A stretch of DNA of 64,000 bases from Manis javanica (lineage: Eukaryota; Chordata; Mammalia; Pholidota; Manidae): contig NC_133163.1 of assembly GCF_040802235.1 (NCBI RefSeq), positions 41,994,501-42,058,500 of the forward strand, written 5' to 3'. Made by a program: the position numbers and the translations under genes. Under the pieces are notes generated by a model. The model had not been told where the DNA came from. It saw only the letters and a list, made by a program, of their open reading frames with translations, and did no database searches. This document shows positions 46,061 to 59,060 of the stretch, in pieces. Each line of letters starts with the position of its first letter. Position 1 is the stretch's first letter.

Positions 46061-46890
46061 ATGCCAGGAAGAGGGACTAAGTGAAACTAAAATCACCAAT
46101 CTTTCTGATAAAGATTTCAAAATAAAAATCATAGACATGCTCAAAGAGCTACAGAGAAATATTCATGATCTCAGGAAGGGTGTCAAGAAAGAGACAGAAA
46201 CTTAGAAAAATATAGTATCTGAAATTAAACATACAATGGCGGGATTTAAAAGTTGATTAGATGAGGTAGAGGAGATGGTAAGTGAAATAGAAATTAGAGA
46301 ACAGGAAAACAAAGAAGCTGATGCACAAAGAGAAAAAAGGATCACTAGGAATGAAAAAAATAATAAGAGAGCTGTGTGATCAATCCAAACAGAACAATAT
46401 TTGTATTATAGGGGTACCAGAAAAACAAAGAAGAGAGAAAAAGGGATAGAAAGTTTCTTTGAGGAAATAATTGCCAAAATCTCCCATTCTGGGTAAGGAA
46501 ATAGTATCTCAGGTCATGGAAGTACAGAGATCTCCCAACATAAGGGACTCTAGGAAGACAACGCTAAGACATATAATAATTAAAACAGCAAAGATCAAGG
46601 ACAAGGACAGAGTATTAAAAGCAGCCAGAGAGAGAAAAAATATCACATACAAAGAAAAACCCATCAGGCTATCATCAGACTTTACAGCAGAAACCTTACA
46701 AGACAGAAGGGAGTGGCATGATATATTCAATGCAATGAAACAGAAGGGCCTCCAGCCAAGAATACTCTACCTGGAAAGATTATCATTGAAATTTGAAGCA
46801 GGGATTAAATGATTTCCAGATATGCCAAAGCTGAGAGAATTTAACATCCACAAGCTTTCTCTTTGGTGTATATTAAAGGGACTGCTATAG
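46061..46890 (+). pseudogene. L1 ORF1 remnant, copy E
   Basis: The coiled-coil part (46061-46390) has several stops. 46471-46812 is open with RDSRKTTLRHIIIKTAK, the DKDRVLKAARERKNITYK block and RREWHDIFNAMKQKGLQPR, the RNA-binding C-terminal domain. Confidence 0.85.
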
Positions 46891-47164
46891 ATGGAAATGC
46901 AGTCTAAACAGCTGTCACAAGAGAAAATAAAACCACAGTAAAGGAAATAGACCAATTAATTACTAAGCAAATGCAAAATTAAATCAACTATCCACAAAGT
47001 CAGTCAAGGAATGCACAAAGAGTACAGAATATGATACCTAATATATTAAGAATGGAGGAGGAATAAAAGGAAGGGAGAAAAAAACCATTTAGAATGAGTT
47101 TGAAATAGTGTACCAAGTGAGTTAAGTCAGACTGTTAGATAGTAAAGAAGCTAAACTTGAACCT

Positions 47165-50100
47165 TTGGTAACCACAAATTTAAAGCCTGCAATGTCAATA
47201 AGTACATATCTATTGATAATCACCCTAAATGTAAATGGACTGAATACACCAATCAAAAGACATAGAGTTACTGAATGGATAAAAAAACAAGACCCATCAA
47301 TATTCTGCCTACAAGAGACTCACTTCAAATCCAAACATATAAACACACTAAAATTGAAAGAGTGGAAAAAGGTATATCATGCAAATAATAGGCAGAAAAA
47401 AAGCAGAAGTAGCAATATTTCTATCAGACAAAATAGACTTCAAAACAAAGAAAATAACAAGAGACAAAGAAGGACATTACATAATGATAAGGGGGTCAGT
47501 CCAACAAGATGATATAACCATTATAAATATCTATGTACCCACATATATATATGACCATCTACATATGTGAAACAAATACTAACAGAATTAATTAGGGGGG
47601 AAATAGAATGCAATTCATTCATGTTAGGAGACTTCAACACTACTCACTCCAAAGGACAGATCAACCAGACAGAAAATAAGGAGACAGAGGTACTGAACAA
47701 CACATTAGAACAGATGGACCTAACAGACATCTACTGAACACTCCACCCAAAAGCAGGAGAATACACATTCTTCTCAAGTGTACGTGGAATATTTTCCAGA
47801 GTAGATCACATACTGGACCACAAAAAGAGCCTTAATATATTTTAAAAATTTGAAATTTTGCCAACCAGTTTCTCAGACCACAAAGGTATGGAAGTAGAAA
47901 TAAATTATGCAAAAAAACCACAAAAAGCCCACAAACTAATAAAGGCTTAACAACATGCTCCTAAATAATCAGTGGATCAATGATCAAATAAAAACAGAGA
48001 TCAAGCAATATGTGGAGACAAATGAAAGCAACAACTCAACACCCCAAAACCTGTGGGGTACAGGAAAGGCAGATTTAAGAGGAAAGTATATTGCAATACA
48101 GGCTTACCTCAAGAAAGAACAATCCCAAATGAACAGTCTAAATTCACAATTAATGAAACTAGAAAAAAAGTACAAATGAGGCCCAAAATCAGTAGAAGGA
48201 GGGATAATAATAAAGATCAGAGCAGAAATAAATAAAATTGAGAAGAATAAAACAATAGAAAGAATCAATGAAACCAGGAGCTGTTTCTTCAAGAAAATAA
48301 AATGGATAAACCACTAGCCAGACTTATCCAGAAGAAAAGTATACACACATAAACAGAATCAGAAATGAGAAAGGAAGAATCACTATGTATGATGCCACAA
48401 AAATGAAAAGTATTATTAGAGAATACTATGAAAAATTATATTCCAACAAATTGGATAACCTAGAAGAAACGGACAACTTTCTAGAAAAATACAACCTTCC
48501 AAGACTGACCCAGGAAGAAACAGAAAATCTGAACAGACCAATTACCAGTGATGAAATTGAACTGGTAATCAAAAAACTACCTCAGAACAAAACTTAACTC
48601 CTGGGCTAGATGGCTTCACTGCTGAATTTAACCATTTAGAGAAGACTTAATACCCATCTTCCTTAAAGTTTTCCAAAAAGTACAAGAGGGAATACTTCCA
48701 AATTCATTTTATGAGGCCAGCATCACTCTTATACCAAAACCAGGAAAAGACATCACAAAAAAAAGCTAATTACAGACCAATATCCCTTATGAACATAGGT
48801 GCAAAAATCCTCAACAGAATATTAGCAAACTGAGTTAAAAAATACATCAAAAAGATCATTCATTATGATCAAGTAGGATTTATTCAAGAGACGCAAGGAT
48901 GGTACAATATTAGAAAATCCATCAACATCATACACCACATCCGCAAAAAGGAGGACAAAAATCACATGATCATCTCAATAGATGCTGAAAAAACATTTCA
49001 CAAAATTCAACATGCATTCATGGTAAAAACTCTTAATGAAATGGGTATAGAGGGCAAGTGCCTCAACATAATAAAGGCCATATATGATAAACCCACAGCT
49101 AACATCATATTGAACAGCAAGAGGCTGAAAGCTTTTCCTCTAAGATCACGAAGAAGACAAGGATGCCCACTCTCCCCACTTTTAATCAACATAGTACAGT
49201 CCTAGCCATGGCAAATCAGACAATACAAAGAAATAAAAGGCATCCAGATTAGTAAGGAAGAAGTTAAACTGACACTGTTTGCAGATGACATAATATTTTA
49301 CATAAAAAAACCTAAAGAATCCTCCCCAAAAGACTAGAAATAATAACTGAATTCAGCAAAGTTGCAGGATACAAATTAATTCACAGAAATCTGTTGCATT
49401 CCTATATGCTAATGATGAACTAGCAGAAAGAGAGATCAGGAAAACAATTCCATATACAGTTGCATCAAAAAGAATAAAATACATAGGAATAAAGCTAAGG
49501 AGGTGAAAGACCTATACCCTGCAAACTACAGGACAATCTTGAAGGAATTAAAGAAGACACCAATAAATGGAAATACTTCTCATGTTCATGGATAGGAAGA
49601 ATTAATACTGTCAAAATGGTCATCCTGCCTAAAGCAATCTACAGATTCAATGCAATTCCTATCAAAATGCAACAGCATTCTTCAACAAACCAGAACAAAT
49701 AGTTACAAAATTCATATGGAACCACAAAAGACCCTGAATAGCCAAAGCAATCCTGAGAAAAAAGAACAAAGCTGGTGGGATTATACTCCCTAACTTCAAG
49801 CTCTACTAAAAAGCCACAGTAAATAAAACAATTTAGTATTGGCACAAGAACAGACCCACAGATCAGTGGAACATAACAGAGAGCCCAGATGTAAACCCAA
49901 ACATATATGACCAGTTAATATATGATAAAGGAGCCACAGACATACAATGGGGAAATGACAGCCTCTTCAACAACTCGTGATGGTAAAACTGGACTCTGCA
50001 TGTAAGAGAATGAAACTGGATTATTGTCTAACTCCATACACAAAAGTACACTCAAAATGGACCAAAGACCTGAATCTAAGTCATGAAACCATAAAACACA

Positions 50101-51010
50101 TAGAAGAAACATAGGCAAACATCTCTTGAATATATACATGAGCAATTTTTTCCTGAACACATTTCCTCAGGCAAGGGAAACAAAAGCAGAAGTGAATGAA
50201 TGGGACTACATCAAGCTAAAAAGCTTTTGTACAGCAAAGGACACCATCAGCAGAACAAAAGGCATCCTACAGTATGGGAGAATATAATTGTAAAAGACAT
50301 CCAACAAGGGGTTAACATCCAAAATATATAAAGAGCTCACATGCTTCAACACCCAAAACACAAAAAATGGGTGGAGGATATGAACAGACATTTCTCCCAA
50401 GAAGAAATTCAGATGGCCAACAGGCACATGAAAAGATGCTCCACATTGCTAATTATCAGGGAAATGCAAATTAAAACCACAATGAGATATCACCTCACAC
50501 CAGTTAGGATGGCCAACATCCAAAAGAGAAGGAACAACAAATGCTGGTGAGGATATGGAGAAAGGGGAACCCTCCTACCCTGCTGGTGGGAATGTAAATT
50601 AGTTCAACCATTATGGAAAGCAATATGGAGGTTCCTCAAAAAACTAAAAATAGAAATACCATTTGACCCAGGAATTCCACTCCTAGGAATTTACCTGAAG
50701 AAAGCAAGATCCCTGAATCAAAAAGACATACGCATCCCTATGTTTATTGCAGCACTGTTTACAATAGTCAAGATATGGAAGCAACCTAAGTGTGCATCAG
50801 TAGATGAATGTATTAAAGAAGTGGTACATATACACAATGGAATATTATTCAGCCATAAGAAGAAAACAAGTCCTACCATTTGCAACAACATGGATGGAGC
50901 TACAGGGTATTATGCTGAGTGAAATAAACCAGGCAGAGAAAGACAAGTACCAAATGATTTCACTTATTTGTGGAGTACAACAACAAAGCAAAACTGAAGG
51001 AACAAAATAG
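47165..51010 (+). pseudogene. L1 ORF2 remnant, copy E
   Basis: Begins MVTTNLKPAMSISTYL with TLNVNGLN and LQETHFKS (endonuclease, 47165-47512). RT blocks are readable at 48385-48597 ([12 protein letters not shown]) and 48966-49205 ([18 protein letters not shown], then [10 protein letters not shown]). An FADDI catalytic motif is visible near 49279-49293. C-terminal pieces are at 50341-50550 and 50804-51010. Numerous frameshifts and stops; not functional. Confidence 0.88.
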
Positions 51011-51317
51011 CAGCAGACTCAGATTCCAAGGGACTAGCAGTTACCTAAGGGGAGGAGTGGGAGAGAGTGGGTGAGGAGAGAGGGAGAAGGAGATTAAGGG
51101 GCATTATGATTAGTACACATAATGTAGGGGGGTCATGGGGAAGGCATTATAGCAGAGAGAAGACAAGTAGCAACTCTATAGCATCTTACTACACTAATGG
51201 ACAGTGATTGCACTGGGCTGTGTGGGGGACTTGATAATATGGGTAAATGTTGAAACCACAATGTTGCTCATGTAAAACCTTCATAAGATTGTATATCAAT
51301 GATACTTTAATTAAAAA

Positions 51318-51328
51318 AAAGACATACT
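51318..51328. repeat. Target-site duplication of L1 copy E, right copy
   Basis: Repeat of 45021-45031; its first three A merge with the poly(A). Confidence 0.85.
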
Positions 51329-51600
51329 ATTATTGCATAAAATACGCTTGTGTTTTCTGAGAGCAGTTGCTTGCTGTAAGTGCTCCTAAGGTGAGGAGGA
51401 GGTGGGCATTATGGGGTTTTACTGTCTTAGTATTCTTATAGGCTATTCACAGAAAACAACACACAATAGGCCACTTCATTCATCAACATATGGGTGGTAC
51501 TAATGGCCAGTAATGCCTGGGCTACTCAATCTGTACTTTAAACTAGACCATGGCTAATAGGTTGAACCTTAAAAGTAGGTGTATTGCTCTCCATCAGAGA
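51329..51600. other. Intergenic, nothing recognised
   Basis: No coding or repeat signal I can support. Confidence 0.4.
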
Positions 51601-52024
51601 TGTTGTTGGAGTCCAGGCCTGGGCTGTGGAGCTGGGTGCGGGCTCCCCAGGGCTGGGCCTGCCGCGCTGCATGAAGGCTCAGTTAGTGGTGGTCCAGGAA
51701 AGGAATTTATGATGAGGCAATAAGCAGCTTCTTTAGAAATGTGGACACCAGGGTGGTTGGTGATAGTGGCAGTATTTCCAAGGGGAGAATTTGTTCTTTA
51801 AAAGCACAAGCTGTCTTGACTGACATGGAGGAAGGGGTAGTAAATGAAATTCTGCAGGGAGCACTGAGAGATGTATTTGATAGCAAGCAGCTCACCACTG
51901 ACATTTCTGGCTCAGGGAATCACTGGGCTGCGGGTCACAAAGTTTTTGGCAGTCTTTATCAAGAACAGATTTTAGAGAAACTCAGAAAGTCAGCAGAGCA
52001 CCATGATTGTTTGCAATGTTTTTT
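51601..52024 (+). pseudogene. TUBE1: TUBE1 processed pseudogene, 5' part
   Basis: Retrocopy of epsilon-tubulin, a centriole-associated tubulin. From about 51703 the frame reads GIYDEAISSFFRN, then VDTRVVGDSGSISKG, CSLKAQAVLTDMEEGVVNE, SGSGNHWAAGHKVFGSLYQ and EHHDCLQCFF, following the N-terminal third of TUBE1 exon by exon without introns. A start-like ATG at 51671 with QLVVVQ matches the very N-terminus. About 25 codons that normally follow, including the GQCGNQIG nucleotide-binding motif, are missing and the frame is shifted there. A GC-rich 5' UTR-like stretch precedes it. The copy is interrupted at 52024 by composite copy C and resumes at 59317. Confidence 0.88.
52014..52024. repeat. Target-site duplication of composite copy C, left copy
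   Basis: CAATGTTTTTT recurs at 59317-59327. It lies inside the TUBE1 retrocopy, where removing the insert and one repeat restores continuous tubulin-like coding order (LQCFF followed by IIHSMGGGTGS). Confidence 0.88.
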
Positions 52025-52030
52025 TTTTTT

Positions 52031-52351
52031 GGAGAGCGCATCTCTCATATTTATTGATCAAATGGTTGTTAACAATAAAATTCAGTATAGGGGGGTCAAT
52101 GCTCAATGTACAATCATTAATCCATCTCAAGCCTAATTCTCGTCAGTCTCCAATTTTCTGAAGCATAACGAACAAGTTCTTACATGGTGAACGAATTCTT
52201 ACATAGTGAATAAATTCTTACATGGTGAACAGTACAAGGGCATTCATCACAGAAACTTTCAGTTTTGATCACGCATTATGAACTATAAACAATCAGGTCA
52301 AATATGAATATTCGTTTGATTTTTATACTTGATTTATATGTTGATCCCACA
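52031..52351 (-). mobile_element. Retroviral LTR remnant, copy C
   Basis: Same layout as 19716-20032: purine tract AAAGGGAGAAA, LTR start TGTGGGATCA, tandem 'catgtaagaa' units (52170-52230), AATAAA at 52055-52050, end about 20 nt later at the poly(A). Confidence 0.6.
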
Positions 52352-52984
52352 TTTCTCCCTTTATTATTATTATTATTTTTATTTTTAATAAAATGCTGAA
52401 GTGGTAGGTAGATGCAAGATAAAGGTAGAAAACATAGTTTAGTGCTGTAAGAAGGCAAATGTAGATGATCAGGTGTGTGCCTATGGACTAAGTATTAATC
52501 CAGGCTAGACAAGGGCAGCAAAACATCCACGGATGCAAAAAATTTCTCTCAAAGCAGGGGGGATGAGGTTCTGAGCCTCACCTCTGTTGATCCCCAATTT
52601 CTCACCTGATGGTCCCCCTGCGACTGTGCCTGTCTTAGGTTGTTCCTCCCTTGAGGAATCTTACCCGTCTCTGGCTAACCAGTCATCTTCTTGGGCCATA
52701 CAGGGAAATGTAAAGTTGGTAAGTGAGAGAGAAGCCATATTGTTTGAAAAGGTTAGCTTTTTACTTCTTTGCAGATTTATGCCCTGTGGCTTCTATGCCC
52801 AGCACTTGTCTTGAGGTATCTTTACCACCTGGAGGAATTATGATACTCGGTAAATTTGATATGAGGCACGAATTCTATTTAAGGGTTGTAATTAGGAAGG
52901 AAGAAGAAAAGCTATAGAGGTAGCATATGGAAGAAAACATGGGAGGATTGATTATTTCTTTGACATATCTTCTTGTAGAGTACC

Positions 52985-53437
52985 TTAAGTATGTATAGGT
53001 TTTAGACTACTAACTAATTTGCACATACATATTAACATAATAGGAATACGGTGACATAAACAAAGCAAATCTATAATTACCATCCATCTCCAGTGAAGCC
53101 AAGAAAACCATTTAGGCACCCTAGGCATTTGTGAAAATTTGTCTATGATATGATGGATATTGTCCAACTGTACTTGAACAGTCTGACAGAAATCAGACAA
53201 ATTAAAGCAACCCATTTCTGGGATCTGTTCACATCCTATATGTTCTTTTAACTGTAGATAGTCTATAGTCATAAGATTTTGGAGCGCTACAACTTGCACC
53301 CCTCCCAACTCCTGGTTGAGTTCCAACAGTACAGATCCGGTCAAATTCGTTGTCTCACTGTATGCACATACCAGCCCAGACATCTCCCTCCTCATTCCAA
53401 TGGCAAGTCCAGGAAACGGTGGGGTGGATGCAGCCAC
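52985..53437 (-). pseudogene. Endogenous retrovirus env, transmembrane subunit remnant (copy C)
   Basis: A 150-codon open run, clearly homologous to the 20652-21170 remnant but diverged by many substitutions. The fusion-peptide-like FPGLAIGM is at the start, the heptad and LQNLMTIDYLQL segments follow, then a tryptophan-rich stretch. The CX6CC motif has lost a cysteine (C-EQIPEM-GC), and the membrane span is interrupted by charged and polar residues (DLLCLCHRI), so this copy is more decayed. SU is absent. Confidence 0.78.
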
Positions 53438-54195
53438 AACCGCAGCATCGCCCGGATCCCTGTGGAGGCTTTTTGATGATAATCCCCCGGCACGAGTCCT
53501 CCAGAGAGTGCTGATGCCGGAAGCTCCTCCTCATATCGTATCTTAGTTCATTTTCTGGGTATCCAAGCTAGGCCTTGATCTTCTGCATAGAAACAAACAG
53601 ACCCTTTGCCCACACTTTGACATGCCCTCTATACCACTGTGCAGAACTCATTGGAGGTCAGCACACAGGGACTGCCTTTTTTTTTTTTTATTAAGAGAAA
53701 GGAATATTATCAGAAAAGAGTACCTCCGTAGCTGATCATCTGACACACTTTAAGTGATCAACATTAAGGATATTTAAAGCATGCATTGATCTTTGATTTA
53801 CCAACAGTTTTATCCTATCAAGGAGTAATCCCGCTTTTCTTTCTTTCTTTCTTTTTTTTTTAATCTTTAATCTACACTTACATGAAGAGTACTATGTTTA
53901 CTATGCTCTCCCCTATATCAGGTCCCCCCTAACAACCACATTACAGTTACTGTCCATCAGCTTAGCAAAATGTTGTAGAATCCCTACTTGTCCTCTCTGT
54001 GTTGTACAGCCCACCCTCCCCTTTCTCCCTCCCCCCCATGCATGCTAATCTTAATACCCCCCTTCTTCTCCCCCACCCCCTTATCCCTCCCTGCCCACCC
54101 ATCCTCCCCAGTTCCTTTCCCTTTGGTACCTGTTAGTCCATTTTTGGGTTCTGTAATTCCGCTGCTGTTTTGTTCCTTCAGTTTTTCCTTTGTTC

Positions 54196-57100
54196 TTATA
54201 CTCCACAGATGAGTGAAATCATTTTGTATTTCTCTTTCTCCGCTTGGCTTATTTCACTGAGCATACTACTCTCCAGCTCCATCCATGTTGCTGCAAATGG
54301 TTGGATTTTTCCACTTCTTATGGCTGAGTAGTATTCTATTGTGTATATGTACCACATCTTCTTTATCCATTCATCTACCGATGGACATTTAGGTTGCTTC
54401 CAATTCTTGGCTATTGTACATAGTGCTGCGATAAACATAGGGGTGCATCTGTCTTTCTCAAACTTGATTGCTGCGTTCTTAGGGTAAATTCCTAGGAGTG
54501 GAATTCCTGGGTCAAATGGTAGGTCTGTTTTGAGCATTTTGATGAACCTCCAAACTGCTTTCCACAATGGTTGAACTAATTTACATTCCCACCAGCAGTG
54601 TAGGAGGATTCCCCTTTCTCCACAGCCTCGCCAACATTTGTTGTTGTTTGTCTTTTGGATGGCAGCTATCCTTACTGGTGTGAGGTGATACCTCATTGTA
54701 GTTTTAATTTGCATTTCTCTGATAATTAGCGATGTGGAGCATCTTTTCATGTGTCCATTGGCCATCTGTATTTCTTTTTTAGAGAACTGTCTGTTCAGTT
54801 CCTCTGCCCATTTTTTAATTGGGTTATTTGTTTTTTGTTTGTTGAGGTGTGTGAGCTCTTTATATATTCTGGACGTTAAGCCTTTATCGGATCTGTCATT
54901 TTCAAATATATTCTCCCATACTGTAGGGTTCCTTTTTGTTCTATTGATGGTGTCTTTCACTGTACAGAAGCTTTTCAGCTTAATGTAGTCCCACTTGCTC
55001 ATTTTTGCTGTTGTTTTCCTTGCCCGGGGAGATATGTTCAAGAAGAGGTCACTCATGTTTATGTCTAAGAGGTTTTTGCCTATGTTTTTTTCCAAGAGTT
55101 TAATGGTTTCATGACTTACATTTAGGTCTTTGATCCATTTTGAGTTTACCTTTGTATATGGGGTTAGACAATGGTCCAGTTTCATTCTCCTACACGTAGC
55201 TGTCCAGTTTTGCCAACACCATCTGTTGAAGAGACTGTCATTTCCCCATTGTATGTCCATGGCTCCTTTATCAAATATTAATTGACCATATATGTTTGGG
55301 TTAATTTCTGGAGTCTCTAATCTGTTCCACTGGTCTGTGGCTCTGTTCTTGTGCCAGTACCAAATTGTCTTGATTACTATGGCTTTGTAGTAGAGCTTGA
55401 AGTTGGGGAGTGAGATCCCCCCTACTTTATTCTTCTTTTTCAGAATTGCTTTGGCTATTCGGGGTCTTTGGTGTTTCCATATGACTTTTTGAATTATTTG
55501 TTCCAATTCATTGAAGAATGTTGCTGGTAATTTGAGAGGGATTGCATCAAATCTGTATATTGCTTTGGGCAGGATGGCCATTTTGATGATATTAATTCTT
55601 CCTAGCCATGAGCATGGGATGAGTTTCCATTTATTAGTGGCCCCTTTAATTTCTCTTAAGAGTGACTTGTAGTTTTCAGAGTATAAGTCTTTCACTTCTT
55701 TGGTTAGGTTTATTCCTAGGTATTTTATTCTTTTTGATGCAATTGTGAATGGAATTGTTTTCCTGATTTCTCTTTCTATTGATTCATTGTTAGTGTATAG
55801 GAAAGCTACAGATTTCTGTGTGTTAATTTTGTATCCTGCAACTTTGCTGTATTCCGATGTCAGTTCTAGTAGTTTTGGAGTGGAGTCTTCAGGGTTTTTT
55901 ATGTACAGTATCATATCATCTGCAAAGAGTTACAGTTTAACTTCTTCTTTTACCAATCTGGATTCCTTGTATTTCTTTGTTTTGTCTGATTTCCGTGGCT
56001 AGGACCTCCAGTACTATCTTAAATAACAGTGGGGAGAGTGGGCATCCCTGTCTTGTTCCCGATCTCAGAGGAAATGGTTTCAGCTTCTTGCTGTTCAGTA
56101 TAATGCTGGCTGTGGGTTTATCATATATGGCCTTTATTATGTTGAGGTACTTGCCCTCTATTCCCATTTTGCTGAGAGTTTTTATCATGAATGGATGTTG
56201 AATTTTGTCAAATGCTTTTTCAGCATCTATGGAGATGATCATGTGGTTTTTGTCTTTCTTTTTGTTGATGTGGTGGATGATGTTGATGGATTTTCGAATG
56301 TTGTACCATCCTTGCATCCCTGGGATGAACCCCACTTGGTCATGGTGTATGATCCTTTTGATATACTGTTGAATTCTGTTTACTAATATTTTATTGAGTA
56401 TTTTTGCATCTACATTCATCAGGGATATTGGTCTGTAATTTTCTTTTTTGGTGGGGTCTTTGCCTGGTTTTGGTATTAGGGTGATGTTGGCTTCATAGAA
56501 TGAGTTTGGGAGTATTCCCTCCTCTTCTATTTTTTGGAACACTTTAAGGAGAATGGGTATTATGTCTTCTCTGTGTGTCTGATAAAATTCTTAGGTAAAT
56601 CCGTCTGGCCCCGGGGTTTTATTCTTGGGTAGTTTTCTGATTACCGTTTCAATTTCTTTGCTTGTAATTGGTTTGTTTAACTTTTGTGTTTCTTCCATGT
56701 TCAGTCTTGGGAGGTTGTATTTTTCTAGGAAGTTGTCCATTTCTTCTAGGTTTTCCAGCTTGTTGGCATGTAGGTTTTCATAGTAGTCTTTAATAATTCT
56801 TTGTATTTCTGTGGAGTCTGTTATGATTTTTCCATTCTCATTTCTGTTTATGTTGATTTGTGTTGATTCTCTTTTTCTCTTAATAAGTTTGGCTAGAGGC
56901 TTATCTATTTTGTTTATTTTCTCAAAGAACCAGCTCTTCGTTTCGTTGATTTTTGCTATTGTTTTATTCTTCTCAATTTTGTTTATTTCTTCTCTGATCT
57001 TTATTATGTCCCTCCTTCTGCTGACTTTAGGCCTCATTTGTTCTTCTTTTTCCAGTTTCTATAATTGTGATGTTAGACTATTCATTTGAGATTGTTCTTC

Positions 57101-58021
57101 CTTCTTCAAGTGTGCCTGGATTGCTATATACTTTCCTCTTAAGACTGCTTTCGCTGCATCCCACAAAAGTTGGGGCTTAGTATTGTTGTTGTCATTTGTT
57201 TCTATATATTCCTTGATCTCTATTTTGATTTGTTCATTGATCCATTGATTATTTAGAAGCATGTTGTTAAGCCTCCATGTGTTTGTGAGTCTTTTTGTTT
57301 TCTTTGTAGAATTTATTTCTACTTTTATACCTTTGTGGTCTGAAAAGTTGGTTGGTAGAATTTCAATCTTTTGGAACTTGCTGAGGCTCTTTTTGTGAGC
57401 TAGTATATGGTCTATTCTAGAGAATGTTCCATGTGCACTTGAGAAGAATGTATATCCTGTTGCTTTTGGATGTAGAGTTCTATAGATGTCTATTAGGTCC
57501 ATCTGTTCTAGTGTGTTGTTCAGTGCCTGTGTGTCCTTACTTTTTTTCTGCCCGGTGGATCTATCCTTTGGGGTGAGTGGTGTGTTGAAGTCTCCTACAA
57601 TGAATGCATTGCAGTCTATTTCCCTCTTTAGTTCTGTTAGTATTTGCTTCACATATGCTGGTGCTCCTGTATTGGGTGCATATATATGTAGAATGGTTAT
57701 ATCCTCTTGTTGGACTGAGCCCTTTATCATTATGTAGTATCCTTCTTTATCTCTTGTTACTTTCTTTGTTTTGAAGTCTATTTTGTCTGATATTAGTACT
57801 GCCACCCCTGCTTTCTTCTCACTGTTGTTTGCCTGAAATATGTTTTTCCATCCCTTGACTTTTAGTCTGTGCATGTCTTTGGGTTTGAGGTGATTTTCTT
57901 GTAAGCAGCATATAGATGGGTCTTGCTTTTTTATCCATTCTATTACTCTGTGTCTTTTGATTGGTTCATTAAGTCCATTTACATTTAGGGTGACTATTGA
58001 GAGATATGTACTTATTACCAT
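54196..58021 (-). pseudogene. L1 ORF2 remnant, copy C (least damaged)
   Basis: Four long blocks. 57059-58021 is open for 320 codons with the complete endonuclease (TLNVNGLN, CCLQENHLKP where LQETHL is usual, VGDFNTPLT, FSDHKGIKVE). 56591-57037 is the linker. 55937-56542 (201 codons) holds most of the reverse transcriptase ([28 protein letters not shown]). 54196-55914 (572 codons) holds the end of RT through the cysteine-rich C-terminus ([18 protein letters not shown]). The catalytic motif FADD is intact near 55930-55914, but a single-base frameshift close to 55945 separates it from the upstream RT. Breaks also lie near 57050 and 56590. Nearly but not fully intact. Confidence 0.92.
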
Positions 58022-58385
58022 TGCAGGCTTTAGATTCGTGGTTACTGAAGGTTCAAGGTTAGGTTCTTTAGTATCTTACTGCCTAACTTAGCTCACTTAT
58101 TGAGCTGTTATATACACTGTCTGGAGATTCTTTTCTTCTCTCCCTTCTTATTCCTCCTCCTCCCTTCTTCATATGTTGTGTGTTTTGTTCTGTGCTCTTT
58201 TTAGGTGTGCTCCCATCTAGAGCAGTCCCTGTAGGATGCCCTGTATAGGTGGTTTGTGGGAAGCAAAATCCCTCAGCTTTTGCTTGTCTGGGAATTGTTT
58301 AATCCCGCCATCATATTTAAATTATAGTCATGCTCGATACAGTATTCTTGGTTCAAGGCCCTTCTGTTTCATTGCATTAAGTATA

Positions 58386-59060
58386 TCATGCCATTCTCTT
58401 CTGACCTGTAGGGTTTCTGTCGAGAAGTCTGATGTTAGCCTGATAGGTGACCTTTTTCTCTCTAGCTGCCTTTAAAACTCTTTCCTTGTCCTTGATCCTT
58501 GCCATTTTAATTACTATGTGTCTTGGTGTTGTCCTCCTTGGATCCTTTCTGTTGGGGGTTCTGTGTAATTCCATGGTCTGTTCGATTATTTCCTCCCCCA
58601 GTTTGGGGAAGTTTTCAGCAATTATTTCTTCAAAGAGACTTTCTATCCCTTTTCCTCTTTCTTCTTCTTCTGGTACCCCTATAATACGAATATTGTTCCT
58701 TTTGGCTTGGTCACATAGTTCTCTTAGTGTTGTTTCATTCCTGGAGATCCTTTTATCTCTCTCTATGTCAGCTTCTATACGTTCCTGTTCTCTGGCTTCT
58801 ATTCCTTTAATGGCCTCTTGCATTTTATCAATTCTGCTTATAAATCCTTCCAGGGATTGTTTCACTTCTGTGATCTCCTTCCTGACATCTGTGATCTCCC
58901 TCCGGACTTCATCCCATTGCTCTTGCATTTTTCTCTGCATCTCTGTCAGCATGTTCATGATTTTTATTTTGAATTCTTTTTCAGGAGGACTGGTTAGGTC
59001 TGTCTCCTTCTTAGGTGTTGTCTCTGTGATCTTTGTCTGCCTGTAGTTTTGCCTTTTCAT
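58386..59060 (-). pseudogene. L1 ORF1 remnant, copy C
   Basis: 224 codons from MKRQNYRQTKI through the coiled coil and the RRM block (NNIRIIGVPEEEERGKGIE) into AAREKKVTYQ. A deletion near 58445 removes part of the C-terminal domain and shifts the frame; the ARREWHDI-equivalent is displaced. Confidence 0.88.

Larger units (their letters stand above)
45032..51317 (+). mobile_element. Full-length L1 (copy E), sense, old and inactive
   Basis: 6.29 kb between 11-bp duplications. Order: 5' UTR (45032-46060, starting with the same AAGATGGTGGCATGAG end as the minus-strand copies), ORF1 (46061-46890), ORF2 (47165-51010), 3' UTR and poly(A) (51310-51320). Many more stops and indels than copies A-C show that it inserted earlier. 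It has no env-LTR extension. Located downstream of ARMH4. Confidence 0.93.
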
